Shown: positions 34,389 to 43,648 of the stretch, piece by piece
How the letters are laid out: each line of letters opens with the position of its first letter
Position numbering within the stretch: position 1 is the first letter of the stretch
Assembly: GCF_004000905.1 (NCBI RefSeq)
Contig: NZ_BIMD01000001.1
Location: 1 to 64,000 of the forward strand
Source: Paenibacillus humicus NBRC 102415
Lineage (GTDB): Bacteria > Bacillota > Bacilli > Paenibacillales > Paenibacillaceae
Reading direction: 5' to 3'
DNA length: 64,000 nucleotides
Translations under genes and position numbers: made by a program
Notes under the pieces: model-generated
What the model was told of the DNA's origin: nothing
Databases searched by the model: none
The model's input: the letters and a program-made list of their open reading frames with translations, nothing else

Positions 34389-35350
34389 GCCGAACCGGGA
34401 ACAAAAGCCTAGTTGGGAAAATCTCCGTCCAGCCGATCTACGTCGAGATGAGGATGCGCTGCGGTGTCGAGGAGCTTTGGCATCTGACCCAGCAGCCCAA
34501 GCTGCATGAACGCTGGGATCTTCGGTTTACGTCCATCGACTTTCTGCCGCAATCGGAAGGACGGGAGGGCAGGCGGTTCCGCTACCGGACGCGGATCGGC
34601 TTCGGCGCGGCTGTGGAAGGCTTCGGGACAACGAAGACGAGGCCGCACTCCGCCGCCGGCCGGAGGCTATCCACTTTAAGGTTCTCTTCCTCGCAAAAAT
34701 GGTCGTTGCTCCGGTCTGGTGCGGGATACTGGCAGTATGAGGAAACGGGGGAAGGGCTGCGGTTCATGACCCGCTACACGTACTCGACCCGGTTTGGAAC
34801 CGCCGGGAAGCTGGCGGACCGGTATATGTTCCGGCCTCTCATGGGATGGGCGACGGCGTGGAGCTTCGATCGTCTCCGGATGTGGGCCGAGAAGGGGTGG
34901 CAGCCGGAGCTGGTCGCCGCTATGGCTGCGATTCATCTGGCGTCCATTACTGCTCTTGCGGGCATGTGGCTCTACGAAGGCATCGTGCCGAAGCTGCTCC
35001 ACGACTCCGGCACGGAGCTCGGCATGCTGGCGGGGCTTGGCCTGACATCGACGGCGCAATCATTGGCCCTGCAGCTGCTCGGCTGGGGAGAAGCTGCCGC
35101 GGCCGTCATTTTAGTGGCCTGCAGGCATTCCCGAGCGGTCATCATCATCCAGGCCGCCTGCCTGCTGCTGCTGTCCGTATGCGGAGCCGCGCTCCGGCCG
35201 GAGCTGCTGGCCGAGCCGTTCAATCCTCTGACGACCACGATTCCGCTGCTCGTGCTGTCGGCGGCAGCAGCGATTGCGGTCCCTTATTGCCCCCGGGCTT
35301 CGAGATGCCTGCGCAAGCAGCCGAGGGCAAAAGGGGGGAGGAGCCTGTGA
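34385..35350 (+). CDS. SRPBCC-like plus DoxX-like membrane protein
   Basis: A 321-residue protein in two parts. Residues 1-165 look like a START/SRPBCC ligand-binding domain: EELWHLTQQPKLHERWDLRF, GFGTTKTRP and a closing helix ending FDRLRMW. Residues 170-305 hold four to five helices beginning GWQPELVAAMAAIHLASITALAGMWLYEGIVPKLL, with LGWGEAAAAVILV, matching DoxX-like family proteins. The tail is basic. The combination suggests binding of a lipid-like ligand at the membrane, but no reaction can be stated. Confidence 0.77.
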   Translation: MSRTGNKSLVGKISVQPIYVEMRMRCGVEELWHLTQQPKLHERWDLRFTSIDFLPQSEGREGRRFRYRTRIGFGAAVEGFGTTKTRPHSAAGRRLSTLRFSSSQKWSLLRSGAGYWQYEETGEGLRFMTRYTYSTRFGTAGKLADRYMFRPLMGWATAWSFDRLRMWAEKGWQPELVAAMAAIHLASITALAGMWLYEGIVPKLLHDSGTELGMLAGLGLTSTAQSLALQLLGWGEAAAAVILVACRHSRAVIIIQAACLLLLSVCGAALRPELLAEPFNPLTTTIPLLVLSAAAAIAVPYCPRASRCLRKQPRAKGGRSL

Positions 35351-35370
35351 AAAGGAAGGAGTCTGAAGTG

Positions 35371-36078
35371 ATGGACAGGTTCAAGGGAGCCGGACAGAGC
35401 GCCGGCAAGTCGATCTACGAGCTTGCGCTCGGGAATGAATTCAGCAAGCTGCATCCTCGTATCCGGGAGCGCTTCTCCTTGCACAGCGGCTCGGCATCCG
35501 CGGCCGTAGGCAGAGGGACAATGGATGCTGTCTGGCATCACCCTCTGGCCAAGCTTCCGCTCCATATCGGCAAGATGCGGAATATCATGTTTCCGGAGAG
35601 CGGTGCATCCGTTCCGTTCACGGTGGAGAATTACAGCTACAAGGACCGGTTCGGCAGGGAAACCGTCACCTGGATCCGCACCTTCCGGTTCCCGAAGCGG
35701 ATCCGCCGCTTCGATGCGACGATGATATTCAGCCGCAGCCGCGGCTGCATCGTCGACTATCTCGGCAACAAGCAGCATTTGGCAGTCGATCTCGATATGG
35801 AAGCGACGGCGGCGGGCGGCATCCGGCTGCGTTCGGGAGAACAGCGGTTCTACGAGGGCTGGGCGGGATTCCGCTTCCCGGATGCTTTTACCGGCCAAGC
35901 GGACGTGGAGGAGTGGTTCGACGACGAGGCGGGTCTGTTCCGCGTCCGTGTCGAGGTGAAAAGCCCGCTTCTGGGCGATGTGTTCCGTTATGAGGGCCGT
36001 TTCGAGAACAGTATGGAACGGGCTGGAATCGCCGTGCCCCCGCATGTGCTTCCCATTCGCACGGAGCGTCGGGAATGA
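35371..36078 (+). CDS. DUF4166 protein
   Basis: A 235-residue soluble protein with the DUF4166 start: GNEFSKLHPRIRERFSL, then NIMFPESGASVPFTVENYSY and WIRTFRFPK, and a second half with IVDYLGNKQHLAVDLDM and VKSPLLGDVFRYEGRF. AAGGAAGGA lies 10 bases before ATG 35371; GTG 35347, overlapping the previous stop, is an alternative. DUF4166 proteins often sit next to or fused to DoxX-like domains, as here. Function unknown. Confidence 0.82.
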   Translation: MDRFKGAGQSAGKSIYELALGNEFSKLHPRIRERFSLHSGSASAAVGRGTMDAVWHHPLAKLPLHIGKMRNIMFPESGASVPFTVENYSYKDRFGRETVTWIRTFRFPKRIRRFDATMIFSRSRGCIVDYLGNKQHLAVDLDMEATAAGGIRLRSGEQRFYEGWAGFRFPDAFTGQADVEEWFDDEAGLFRVRVEVKSPLLGDVFRYEGRFENSMERAGIAVPPHVLPIRTERRE

Positions 36079-36258
36079 CAAGACCCCCGCTTGCCGGCTG
36101 GCATATCGGGGGCCGATTGCTGTCGTCAGGATGCTTGGAAAGCGATGGCGGCAGAAGCGGCAGTCCTTCTGCGAGCCAGGGAAGCACCGGGAGCAGTGGA
36201 TGCCGAGGAAGCTGCCGGAGTCAAAGAAAGCTGCCGATGCAGAGAAAGCTGCCGGAGC

Positions 36259-37314
36259 CTAGGAAGCCGTTGCAAGCGTCGAAGGCATCGTCCGGCGCAA
36301 GGGCGGCATCGCCGAAGCGAGCCTGTTCAGCTCGGCTGCGATCGCCGCAGTCGAGATTGCCGGGGATCCGGCATTGACCCGAGGCAGAAGCAGCGGATCG
36401 GAGGTTCGGCTTGCGAGTCCGGGAGCTGTCGTGAAGGCGTATTTGATTCCCTGCGCCCGCAGCAGGGAGACCGCTTCCGGCGTATGCAGGCCGTACGGAT
36501 AAGCGAACGAATCCACCGGACGAGAGTTGAGCGGCCGAAGGCTGGATAGGCATTTAATCGTGTCGGCTGTAATTCGGGCCCGGTAATCGGCGTCGCTTTC
36601 GAGCCTGCCGGCACGGAGAATGCGGCCTGTGAGCAAGTCATGGCGCCGGTCGATTTTGACATGCAGCGCGTCGGTATGAGCCTGGACCTCCATGGCGGGA
36701 TCGTCGGTTTCCATCTTCTTGATCTCCGCGGGCGTCATATGCGGCGTGTAGACGAGAGCCGAAGGGCTGAAGTCGCCGGTAATGACGAAGCAGGCTCCGG
36801 CAAGGCCGCGCTGCTTCAGAATCGGATAGGCATAACGGTAAAAGCTCTCATAGCCGTCGTCGAATGTAACGAGCAGCGAGCCTTTCGGCACGCTTTGCTT
36901 GCCCAGCATGAACATTCGGAACTGCTGCAGCGAGATGATCCGGTAGCCGATCTTGCGGAGACCGTCGAGCTCGGAGGCGAACTGCCCCGGCGTGATCGCG
37001 TCGGCTCCGGCTGCGGTCGGCTCGATGTCGTGGTACATGAGCACGCCGACTTTGCCGGTGAAGGAAGCCGGAACGGCCGCAGGGACCGGCAGTTCCCGGG
37101 CTGAGGCGGCGCCTCCGCTTGCCGGAGCTCCTTCCTTGTGCTTGCCGCGAGCCGGGAGCTGGCTCCAGCCTTGCTCCCGGGAACCGGGGAGCTGCGCGGC
37201 GGAATGTCCGGCGATAGGCCGGCCGGCGATGCCGCGAAGCAGGATAAGGCCAAGCAAGCCCGCCGCGATTAACACGGCGGCAGAGCCTGCCGCCAAAGGA
37301 ATTTTCCATTTCAT
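36259..37314 (-). CDS. Membrane-anchored polysaccharide deacetylase
   Basis: A 351-residue NodB-type carbohydrate esterase family 4 protein. Start at MKWKIPLAAGSA (AAGAAGG 8 bases before); one N-terminal helix anchors it outside the membrane, followed by a low-complexity linker. The catalytic domain has VLMYHDIEP, motif 1 VTFDDGYESF (catalytic base Asp plus metal Asp) and motif 2 AHTDALH (the two metal His residues); the motif near the C-terminus is SFAYPYGLHT. Likely removes acetyl groups from a cell-wall or surface polymer. It lies downstream of mprF and is read in the same direction. Confidence 0.86.
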   Translation of the reverse strand: MKWKIPLAAGSAAVLIAAGLLGLILLRGIAGRPIAGHSAAQLPGSREQGWSQLPARGKHKEGAPASGGAASARELPVPAAVPASFTGKVGVLMYHDIEPTAAGADAITPGQFASELDGLRKIGYRIISLQQFRMFMLGKQSVPKGSLLVTFDDGYESFYRYAYPILKQRGLAGACFVITGDFSPSALVYTPHMTPAEIKKMETDDPAMEVQAHTDALHVKIDRRHDLLTGRILRAGRLESDADYRARITADTIKCLSSLRPLNSRPVDSFAYPYGLHTPEAVSLLRAQGIKYAFTTAPGLASRTSDPLLLPRVNAGSPAISTAAIAAELNRLASAMPPLRRTMPSTLATAS

Positions 37315-37407
37315 ATCTTCTGCCTTCTTTCGCATCCGTGTCGTATCGGAGCGTATCATCCGAAGCTTAAAGCCAGCTGAACAGGAGATGACGAATCGGC
37401 TTCAGCG

Positions 37408-40110
37408 CTAGTCCGCTTTCCGGGAGACAAGCCGGACGAGATCGAGCAGCAGCAGCGGCAGGCTCGCTCCTTCGGGATAAGCCAAGTAGCGCGGCTCCCA
37501 GGCGGGGTCGAACTTTTCCTTGTAGCGGCGCAGTCCCTGGAATCCGTACCAATGCCCTCCATATTGGAACACGAGCCGGGCAAGCTTCTCCTCGCGGAAG
37601 GACTTGCTGCTGCCGCCTACGCTGGCCAGCGGAGCCATGCCGAGATTGAAGCGTTCGAAGCCTTCGGCCTTGCACCATTCCAGCAGGCGGATGAACAGCA
37701 GGTCCATCACGCCATTGGGGGCGCCGGGCAGATGCCGCATCAGATCGACCGACATCGTCCTGCCGCCGTCCTCCGACGGGGCGAGCGAGGCGAAGGCCGC
37801 CGTCCTGCCGTCCGGGCCGCTGATCAGCGCAATCGGAAAACGCTGCAAATAGTCTTCCTTGAACCAGCCGAGCGAGAAGCCTTTCTCGCGGCGGCCGCCG
37901 AGCCAGGCGTCGGACACCGTCCGCAGCTCGTCCATGAGCTCGCGGTTGTGCGGAGGCGCCGCCATGCGGAAGCTGAAGCCTTCCCGGTCGAAGCGGTTGC
38001 GCACGCTGCGCAGGGCGGCCTGGCTTTTGCCTGCAAGCGTGAAGGCGGCAGGATCGGCGAAGGCTTCTTCCCCGAGCTTGAAAAAGCGCAAGCCGTTCTC
38101 ATGATAGACGGGGAGATAGTCCGGACTTGCCTGGTAAAAGACGGGCGTCATCGCATAACGGTCCGCGTACGCCTGGAATTCCTGCACGGCCCGGCTCGCA
38201 TGCTCCATCGGACCGAGCGGATCGCCGAGAGCGACCAGCCTGCCGCGGATGACGGCATAGGGAATAAGCGCTTCGCCGTCTGCGGCCCAGAAAAGGCTCT
38301 TGTCGCCTGTATACAGAATCGGAGTGAGTGGATTGCCCTGCTTGCCTCCGACAAAGGCAGAAAGCTTCTCCAGGTCCTGCTCATCCGGAGCCGAGCCCGG
38401 CGGCCGGCCGGGACGCAGCAGCAGGAGGGCGGCGAGGAAGATCCAGGCTCCGGCAAGTCCCAGAGCGGCGCCTGCCGCATGCTCGCCGGACGACAGCAGC
38501 AGGCTGCGGTCGAACGAGCGCGGAAGATGATGCAGGAATCCTTTGCCGGAATGGTCGGCGACAAAGCTGTACAGAAACGCCACCACGGCGGATATGCCCA
38601 GCATGGCCCCGATCCGGCCCGCCCCGAGCGGCGCGCTTCGGCGATAGAAGCGGGAACGGGAAATCCACAGCAGCAGGGCGACGAGGAGCAGGAACAGGGC
38701 TTCCTCATAGTCGAACGCCTTGGCGAAGGTGAAGCCTGCGCCTGCGACGAGCAGGACGAGAACGGCGATGTAAGCCCGCTTCACCTTGAGAGAAATTCCT
38801 CTCGACAGCATGACGAGCACGATTCCGATCATGACGGAAAGATGATGGGAAATATGCATGACCGGCAGCGTGAGCAGCCCTTCGGTCAGCTCCAGCCTGC
38901 CGAGCAGGCCCGGCGTCGCCGCGGACAGCAGCAGCACCGCTCCGGCCGCGAGCACGAGCTTGGAAAGCGCCCATACGCCGACATCTCCGATATAAGCGTT
39001 CTGTCCGGGCCAGGACCAGAACCGCTGCCAGGCGTTGAACGCATTCTGCATTTTGCCGTTCTCGGTCAACGGATTCCGCTTGCGGCGGGGAATGAGCTCG
39101 ATCGCGGCCATCATGAGGCCGATGATCCATGGGATCAGATAATAAAAGATGCGGAACAGCAGAAGGATGGCGAGCGCCCGGTTGGCATGGCCGCCGTACA
39201 GCTGCAGTCCCAGCACGGCGATGAGGTCGAAGGCGCCTGCGCCTCCAGGCGCCATGCTCACCAGGCCGGCCACTGCGGCCGCGACATAGATGCCGAGCAC
39301 CGTATCGACAGGCAGCTCCGGCAGCATGATGTGCGCCGCAAGCGTGAATACCGCCGCCGCCGACAGCCATTCCAGCAGGGAAGCGCCGAGGCTTGCCGTT
39401 ATGACGCGCCAGGGCAGCTGGCTTTCGCCCCGGTTGAACCAGCGGGCGTACAATTTGGAGCGCTGCATGGCCAGAAACAGCGGAACGTACAGCGCCATGC
39501 CCCAGACGGCCGGGTACAGCCAGGGGTGCGCATCGAACAGCTTGGAGGCACGGAGGAGGCCGAGAGCGTCTCCCCAGGCCATGATGGACAAGCCGGCGAT
39601 CATGACCGGCGACAGGAAGACGACGGCTTTGGCCGCTGTCTGCACCGGCACGCCCTCGCCCCTGTAGAGCAGCGCCCTGAGGCCGGCTCCGGTGAAGCCG
39701 GCGAAGCCGAGCACGTTGTTGGACGTATTGGCGATCCATCCGAAGCGGAAGGTCGTCCAGCGGCTCATCTCGAGCCTGAAGTGGCGGCGGACGACAAAGT
39801 CGTAGCCGCTCATGGCGGCCGCGGCGGCAAGGCCTGCCGCCAGCAGCAGGAGCATGTCCCTGTCCGGCAGCCGCCGCAGCTCGCGGAGCATCGTGCCGGC
39901 CGACATGTCATGGAACAGATGCCTGCCTTCAAAAAAGACAAGTCCGATGACGAATAGCGGCAGCAGCAGGCGCAGCGCCTTGATCCGATAGATCGGCTCA
40001 AGCGTCTTGACAGCTTTTATCCACGGACGGGATTCGGCGTTGCGGCCTTCCTGTTCTTCCTCGCAAGCCTTGTTTTCGTCGGTCGGGTGGGTCGGATGGG
40101 ATGGATTCAT
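37408..40110 (-). CDS. mprF: Phosphatidylglycerol lysyltransferase/flippase MprF
   Basis: A 900-residue protein that adds lysine to phosphatidylglycerol and flips the product, reducing attack by cationic peptides. The start is set at MNPSHPTHP with AGGAAAGG about 12 bases before; the frame stays open upstream but without a site. About 14 helices occupy residues 35 to about 570, with the flippase region FVVRRHFRLEMSRWTTFRFGWIANTSNNVLGFAGF-like. The C-terminal aminoacyl-transferase domain (DUF2156) ends LGMAPLASVGGSSKSF and EEKLARLVFQYGGHWYGFQGLRRYKEKFDP, as in MprF. The N-terminal 35 residues are acidic and low-complexity. Confidence 0.95.
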   Translation of the reverse strand: MNPSHPTHPTDENKACEEEQEGRNAESRPWIKAVKTLEPIYRIKALRLLLPLFVIGLVFFEGRHLFHDMSAGTMLRELRRLPDRDMLLLLAAGLAAAAAMSGYDFVVRRHFRLEMSRWTTFRFGWIANTSNNVLGFAGFTGAGLRALLYRGEGVPVQTAAKAVVFLSPVMIAGLSIMAWGDALGLLRASKLFDAHPWLYPAVWGMALYVPLFLAMQRSKLYARWFNRGESQLPWRVITASLGASLLEWLSAAAVFTLAAHIMLPELPVDTVLGIYVAAAVAGLVSMAPGGAGAFDLIAVLGLQLYGGHANRALAILLLFRIFYYLIPWIIGLMMAAIELIPRRKRNPLTENGKMQNAFNAWQRFWSWPGQNAYIGDVGVWALSKLVLAAGAVLLLSAATPGLLGRLELTEGLLTLPVMHISHHLSVMIGIVLVMLSRGISLKVKRAYIAVLVLLVAGAGFTFAKAFDYEEALFLLLVALLLWISRSRFYRRSAPLGAGRIGAMLGISAVVAFLYSFVADHSGKGFLHHLPRSFDRSLLLSSGEHAAGAALGLAGAWIFLAALLLLRPGRPPGSAPDEQDLEKLSAFVGGKQGNPLTPILYTGDKSLFWAADGEALIPYAVIRGRLVALGDPLGPMEHASRAVQEFQAYADRYAMTPVFYQASPDYLPVYHENGLRFFKLGEEAFADPAAFTLAGKSQAALRSVRNRFDREGFSFRMAAPPHNRELMDELRTVSDAWLGGRREKGFSLGWFKEDYLQRFPIALISGPDGRTAAFASLAPSEDGGRTMSVDLMRHLPGAPNGVMDLLFIRLLEWCKAEGFERFNLGMAPLASVGGSSKSFREEKLARLVFQYGGHWYGFQGLRRYKEKFDPAWEPRYLAYPEGASLPLLLLDLVRLVSRKAD

Positions 40111-40279
40111 TGCGCTGTCCGCCTTTCCTGAAAATGCCGGATGACTTCCTGTCCTTCGTATGTTATCACACCCTCCCCGCTTTTTCTTCCGTCCGCCGCC
40201 GCAGCCGGGACCATGGCGCTGGAAATCCGGGACAAGGTTAAGTATGATAAGGTCATGAACGACGAGGGGGAAGCAGCAG

Positions 40280-40552
40280 GTGAAGTGGGAAATCATCCAT
40301 GCCGAGATGACGGTTGCCGAAGACGGCGGTTATGTCGGACAAGTGCAATTCAAGATCGAAGGACATAAGCAGGCATACGAAATTGCGCTGCAGAGCAACA
40401 AGAGAGGCAAGGACTGGGCATACGGCTTGTTTTTCAAGGACGAAGCCGGGCCGGAAGCGGAGATCGAAGCGGTGGAGGAGGAGCTCGAGGACAACGACGA
40501 GTTCTACGACGCCTTGATCGCGGCCGCCAAGGACGCTCTCAAGCAAGACTAG
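40280..40552 (+). CDS. Small conserved hypothetical protein
   Basis: A 90-residue acidic protein divergent from mprF, with a GTG start at 40280 after GAGGGGG. Two-layer pattern: a beta half (WEIIHAEMTVAEDGGYVGQVQF, AYEIALQS, GYGLFFKDE) and a C-terminal acidic helix EEELEDNDEFYDALIAAAKDALKQD. No family recognised; looks like the small HTH-free proteins common in Paenibacillus. Confidence 0.65.
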   Translation: MKWEIIHAEMTVAEDGGYVGQVQFKIEGHKQAYEIALQSNKRGKDWAYGLFFKDEAGPEAEIEAVEEELEDNDEFYDALIAAAKDALKQD

Positions 40553-40568
40553 CCGGACGTAAAATTGA

Positions 40569-40606
40569 AAACCCGCATGCGAGGGCGACTCCGCATGCGG
40601 GTTTTT
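40569..40606. terminator. Rho-independent terminator between convergent genes
   Basis: Perfect 13-bp stem AAACCCGCATGCG / CGCATGCGGGTTT with a 10-base loop, followed by TT after the arm; suitable for both directions. Confidence 0.88.
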
Positions 40607-40769
40607 GGCGTTCTCTGCCTGATGGATCCCATCTTTAGTTGCGTTGCCTGGAAGAAAGGGCGGCAGGAAATTCGATGAAACGGTAGAATGGCGCTGTTCC
40701 AAAATGGAATATAATGCGAAAATCAGTGAACAGCGAATTCCTGGAGGCCATTCATCCTTCCGTCCGGAA

Positions 40770-41213
40770 CTAGCTCAGCTCCTTGCTCATCCTGACATGC
40801 GGTATTCCTGCATCGAGGAAAATGTCGGGCGACACGGGCTTGTACCCGAGCTTGGCGTAGAACGGCTCCGCCTGGCATTGGGCGTCAAGCACGGCGCGGC
40901 CGTACCCTGCTTCCCGAGCGGCTTGCTCCATCGCCTGCACGATGGCGGAGCCGGCGCCGCGGCCGCGCATGGAGGCCAGGACAGCGATCCGCTGCAGCTT
41001 GGCGCTGCTTCCTTCGAAAGCCTTGACCCGGCCCGTTCCGACCGGCGCGGCGTCATCGGTCAGGAGAACGTGGATGCACGACTCCGGAGACTCGTCGTAG
41101 TGGTCGAGCTCCTCTTCGATGGAAACTCCCTGCTCCCGGACGAACACTTCCCTGCGGATATGGAGGCATTGCTCCAGCTGTTCTTTCGTTTGGACTCTAG
41201 TTGCAGACAACAT
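40770..41213 (-). CDS. GNAT family N-acetyltransferase
   Basis: A 147-residue acetyltransferase; GGAAGGGATGATGACGA precedes the ATG. VREQGVSIEEELDHYD matches the substrate side of the YjcF/ElaA-like subgroup, and the acetyl-CoA site is VLASMRGRGAGSAIVQAME with the closing DAQCQAEPFYAKLGY. Substrate unknown. Confidence 0.88.
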   Translation of the reverse strand: MLSATRVQTKEQLEQCLHIRREVFVREQGVSIEEELDHYDESPESCIHVLLTDDAAPVGTGRVKAFEGSSAKLQRIAVLASMRGRGAGSAIVQAMEQAAREAGYGRAVLDAQCQAEPFYAKLGYKPVSPDIFLDAGIPHVRMSKELS

Positions 41214-41309
41214 TCGTCATCATCCCTTCCGCTGATTGCTTCCGGTGTATTGTAGCAAATCGGCGCCGGCAACCGCAATTACGAGGGCAACAACAAGGAG
41301 GGCTCCTAC

Positions 41310-42059
41310 ATGGATAGATTTCGAACGATCGCCATCAGCGACATTCACGGCTGCAGCCGGGAGCTTGGAGAGCTTTTGCAGAAAGTCGGTTATCGCCCCG
41401 GAGAGGACAGGCTGATCCTGCTCGGCGATTACGTGGACCGAGGACCGGACAGCTGCGGCGTCATCGACGCCGTCATGGCTCTGCTGCGCGAAGGCGGGGG
41501 CCGGGCGACCGCGCTGAGAGGCAATCATGACCAGCGCTTCCTGCAATGCCTGCGCCATCCTGAGCCCGAGCTGCTTGACAAGTTTCTCGGGCAAGGGGGG
41601 CATGAAACGCTGCGGAGCTACGCTCGCGCCGCCGGAACGGAATACCGCGGGGCGGCAGACGCCTCCGGCGTGCTCCGGCTTATCCGCACCGAATTCAAGG
41701 AGCATGTCGAGCTGCTGGACAGCCTCGATCTGCATGCGGAGGACGAAGCCTTCATTTATGTCCATGCAGGCATTGATCCGGCTGCCGGGTCCAGCTGGAA
41801 GGATCAGCCCAGAGAGCTGTTCATGTGGATAAGGGAGCCGTTCCACCACGCTCCGGTGACGGCGGGCAAAACCGTCGTCTTCGGCCATACTCGTACGATC
41901 AAATTCCAGAAGGAGCCGTCGGTCTGGTTCGGCGGAGACAAGATCGGAATCGACGGCGGCTGCTCGGCGGGCGGCCGTCTCAACGCCCTCCTGATCGACG
42001 CAGCCGGCGGCGTGAGCGAGGACGCTGTCAACGCGGGAGAATCCCCGGCGGGCCGCTGA
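41310..42059 (+). CDS. Metallophosphoesterase of the PPP family (serine/threonine phosphatase-like)
   Basis: A 249-residue enzyme. The three PPP signatures are intact: ISDIHGC at 9-15, GDYVDRGP near 40 and RGNHDQRF near 74, with late histidines in VHAG and FGHT. Such proteins dephosphorylate phosphoproteins (PrpE-like) or diadenosine nucleotides; the length fits the single-domain bacterial type. AAGGAGG lies 8 bases before the ATG. Confidence 0.9.
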   Translation: MDRFRTIAISDIHGCSRELGELLQKVGYRPGEDRLILLGDYVDRGPDSCGVIDAVMALLREGGGRATALRGNHDQRFLQCLRHPEPELLDKFLGQGGHETLRSYARAAGTEYRGAADASGVLRLIRTEFKEHVELLDSLDLHAEDEAFIYVHAGIDPAAGSSWKDQPRELFMWIREPFHHAPVTAGKTVVFGHTRTIKFQKEPSVWFGGDKIGIDGGCSAGGRLNALLIDAAGGVSEDAVNAGESPAGR

Positions 42060-42153
42060 GGCATTGCGGCCATTCCGCTGGTGACGCTTGCTTCATTTGC
42101 CGCCTCCTGAGGGTATAGGTAGCTATAGAACGAATTGCTTAGGAGGAGACAGC

Positions 42154-42735
42154 ATGAAACATCTCAAGCCATCCCAGCTGGACTTTCTGAAGAACAGCCT
42201 GCTGCAGGAGAAGAAGGAGCTGGAGGCTCACTTCGACCTCAATCGGGAAACCGATCTGGAGGGAGCGCCCCTGACCGCCACCGATTCCGACGGGGAGCTG
42301 TCCAGCTACGACAATCATCCGGCCGATTCCGGGACCGTCACGTTCGAGAAAGAGCGCGACATGGCGCTAGACGAAAAGCTCGGCAAGAAGCTCGCTCAGG
42401 TGAACCGCGCGCTGAGCTTGATGGAGGAAGGCAAGTACGGCCTGGATGCTTCCACCGGAGAACCGATTCCGTACGAGCGTCTTGAAGCGATTCCCTCGAC
42501 CCGGCATACGGTCGACAACGTTCCTGAACGGGAAAGTGGGGAGTACCGCCCCGTCGAAGAAGAGGTCATGACGCTGCCGCCGACGGGAGCGGGAGAGAGC
42601 AGGCAAGCTCATTCCGGCCGCTTCGACGACGCGGATGCCTGGAAGACGCTGGAGGAATACGGCAACGCCTCCGATACGGTTGCTGCCCAGCCGGAAGGCG
42701 CCGAGGCCGCAAATGAAATGGAAAAGCTTCGCTAA
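42154..42735 (+). CDS. DksA/TraR-superfamily YteA-like protein lacking zinc cysteines
   Basis: A 193-residue acidic protein. AGGAGGAG is six bases before ATG 42154, so the longer frame from 42088 is rejected. The helical hairpin is followed by EEGKYGLDASTGEPIPYERLEAIPSTRHTVDN, which aligns with the zinc-finger segment of DksA/TraR proteins, but the four expected cysteines are all replaced and the whole protein has no cysteine. This fits the YteA/YocK group of sporulation or stress proteins in Bacillales. Its ligand is not evident; it does not bind zinc by the usual site. Confidence 0.83.
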   Translation: MKHLKPSQLDFLKNSLLQEKKELEAHFDLNRETDLEGAPLTATDSDGELSSYDNHPADSGTVTFEKERDMALDEKLGKKLAQVNRALSLMEEGKYGLDASTGEPIPYERLEAIPSTRHTVDNVPERESGEYRPVEEEVMTLPPTGAGESRQAHSGRFDDADAWKTLEEYGNASDTVAAQPEGAEAANEMEKLR

Positions 42736-42773
42736 TCGAAGCGCTCCTATCGAAGCCATAGGAAACAGGAAAT

Positions 42774-42801
42774 CGGACCGTTCCGCGGTCCGGTTTTTTT
42801 T
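42774..42801 (+). terminator. Rho-independent terminator
   Basis: CGGACCG (42774-42780) pairs with CGGTCCG (42786-42792), followed by a run of T. Confidence 0.85.
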
Positions 42802-42827
42802 CGGATCGACACCGGGGGAGGGACGGA

Positions 42828-43577
42828 ATGGACCCATTGTTCGGGCAAATTGCGCTCAAGCTGCTGATCGCGCTTGTCAGCCTGATGATCATGACGAGAG
42901 TGCTGGGCAAAAAGGAGATTTCGCAGCTGACCGCATTCGACTTTGTATCTTCGCTCATGCTAAGCGAGCTGGTCGGCAATACCATTTACGACAAGGAGGT
43001 CGGATACGGCCATCTCGTGTTCGCCTTGGCTGTCTGGACGCTGCTGTCCTACGGCATGGAGAAGCTGCTGAACCGGATTCCCTGGCTGTCCAGGCGGGTG
43101 ACGGGCTCGCCGGATCTGGTCATCCGGGAAGGAATCATCGACCGTGCGGCGATGAAGAGGAACAATCTGGACTTCGGCCAATTGAGCATGCTGCTGCGCG
43201 AGAACGGCGTCTTCTCCGTGCGCGATGTCGCTTATGCGCTGTTCGAGACCAACGGCAGCATCAGCGTCCTGAGCAAGCCGGCCGCAGGCGGCAGTCAAAA
43301 GGAGGAGCCGGACAGCCCTTCCTTGCCGGTGAGCGTGATCGAGGACGGAGACATCGTCGACAGGGCGCTGGAGTCGCTGGGCAGGGACCGCCAGTGGCTG
43401 CTCGGATTGCTCGCGCATATCGGCATCGATGATAAGAGGCAAATCCTCTATGGGGAATGGTCGGACGCCAGCGGCTTGTTCTATCAGCTTCGTTCCCAGC
43501 GGCCTCCCGGGCCGGGAGCGAAGAAGCTGCGGAACAGGGATCGGACCGCTGAAAAAGCGGGTGAAGACCTTGTTTGA
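42828..43577 (+). CDS. DUF421 membrane protein (YetF-like)
   Basis: A 249-residue protein: three N-terminal helices with RVLGKKEISQLTAFDFVSSLMLSELVGN, the DUF421 signature, and a soluble domain with LDFGQLSMLLRENGVFSVRDVAYALFETNGSISVLSKP. The tail after residue 150 is variable. Members encoded on Bacillus mobile elements influence spore germination speed and heat resistance, so a spore role is possible here, but this copy is chromosomal and has no spoVA neighbour. Confidence 0.88.
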   Translation: MDPLFGQIALKLLIALVSLMIMTRVLGKKEISQLTAFDFVSSLMLSELVGNTIYDKEVGYGHLVFALAVWTLLSYGMEKLLNRIPWLSRRVTGSPDLVIREGIIDRAAMKRNNLDFGQLSMLLRENGVFSVRDVAYALFETNGSISVLSKPAAGGSQKEEPDSPSLPVSVIEDGDIVDRALESLGRDRQWLLGLLAHIGIDDKRQILYGEWSDASGLFYQLRSQRPPGPGAKKLRNRDRTAEKAGEDLV

Positions 43578-43648
43578 CAGAAGATTTCGGCGAAGATTAA
43601 GATGAGTAGGAATGAATTGGTTTAGAAGTAAAATAAGGAGGGAAAGCC

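Noticed and set aside
36079-36258. Three GAAAGCTGCCG-like direct repeats between the DUF4166 and deacetylase genes
   Set aside because: Short and imperfect; no terminator or binding-site logic could be made from them.
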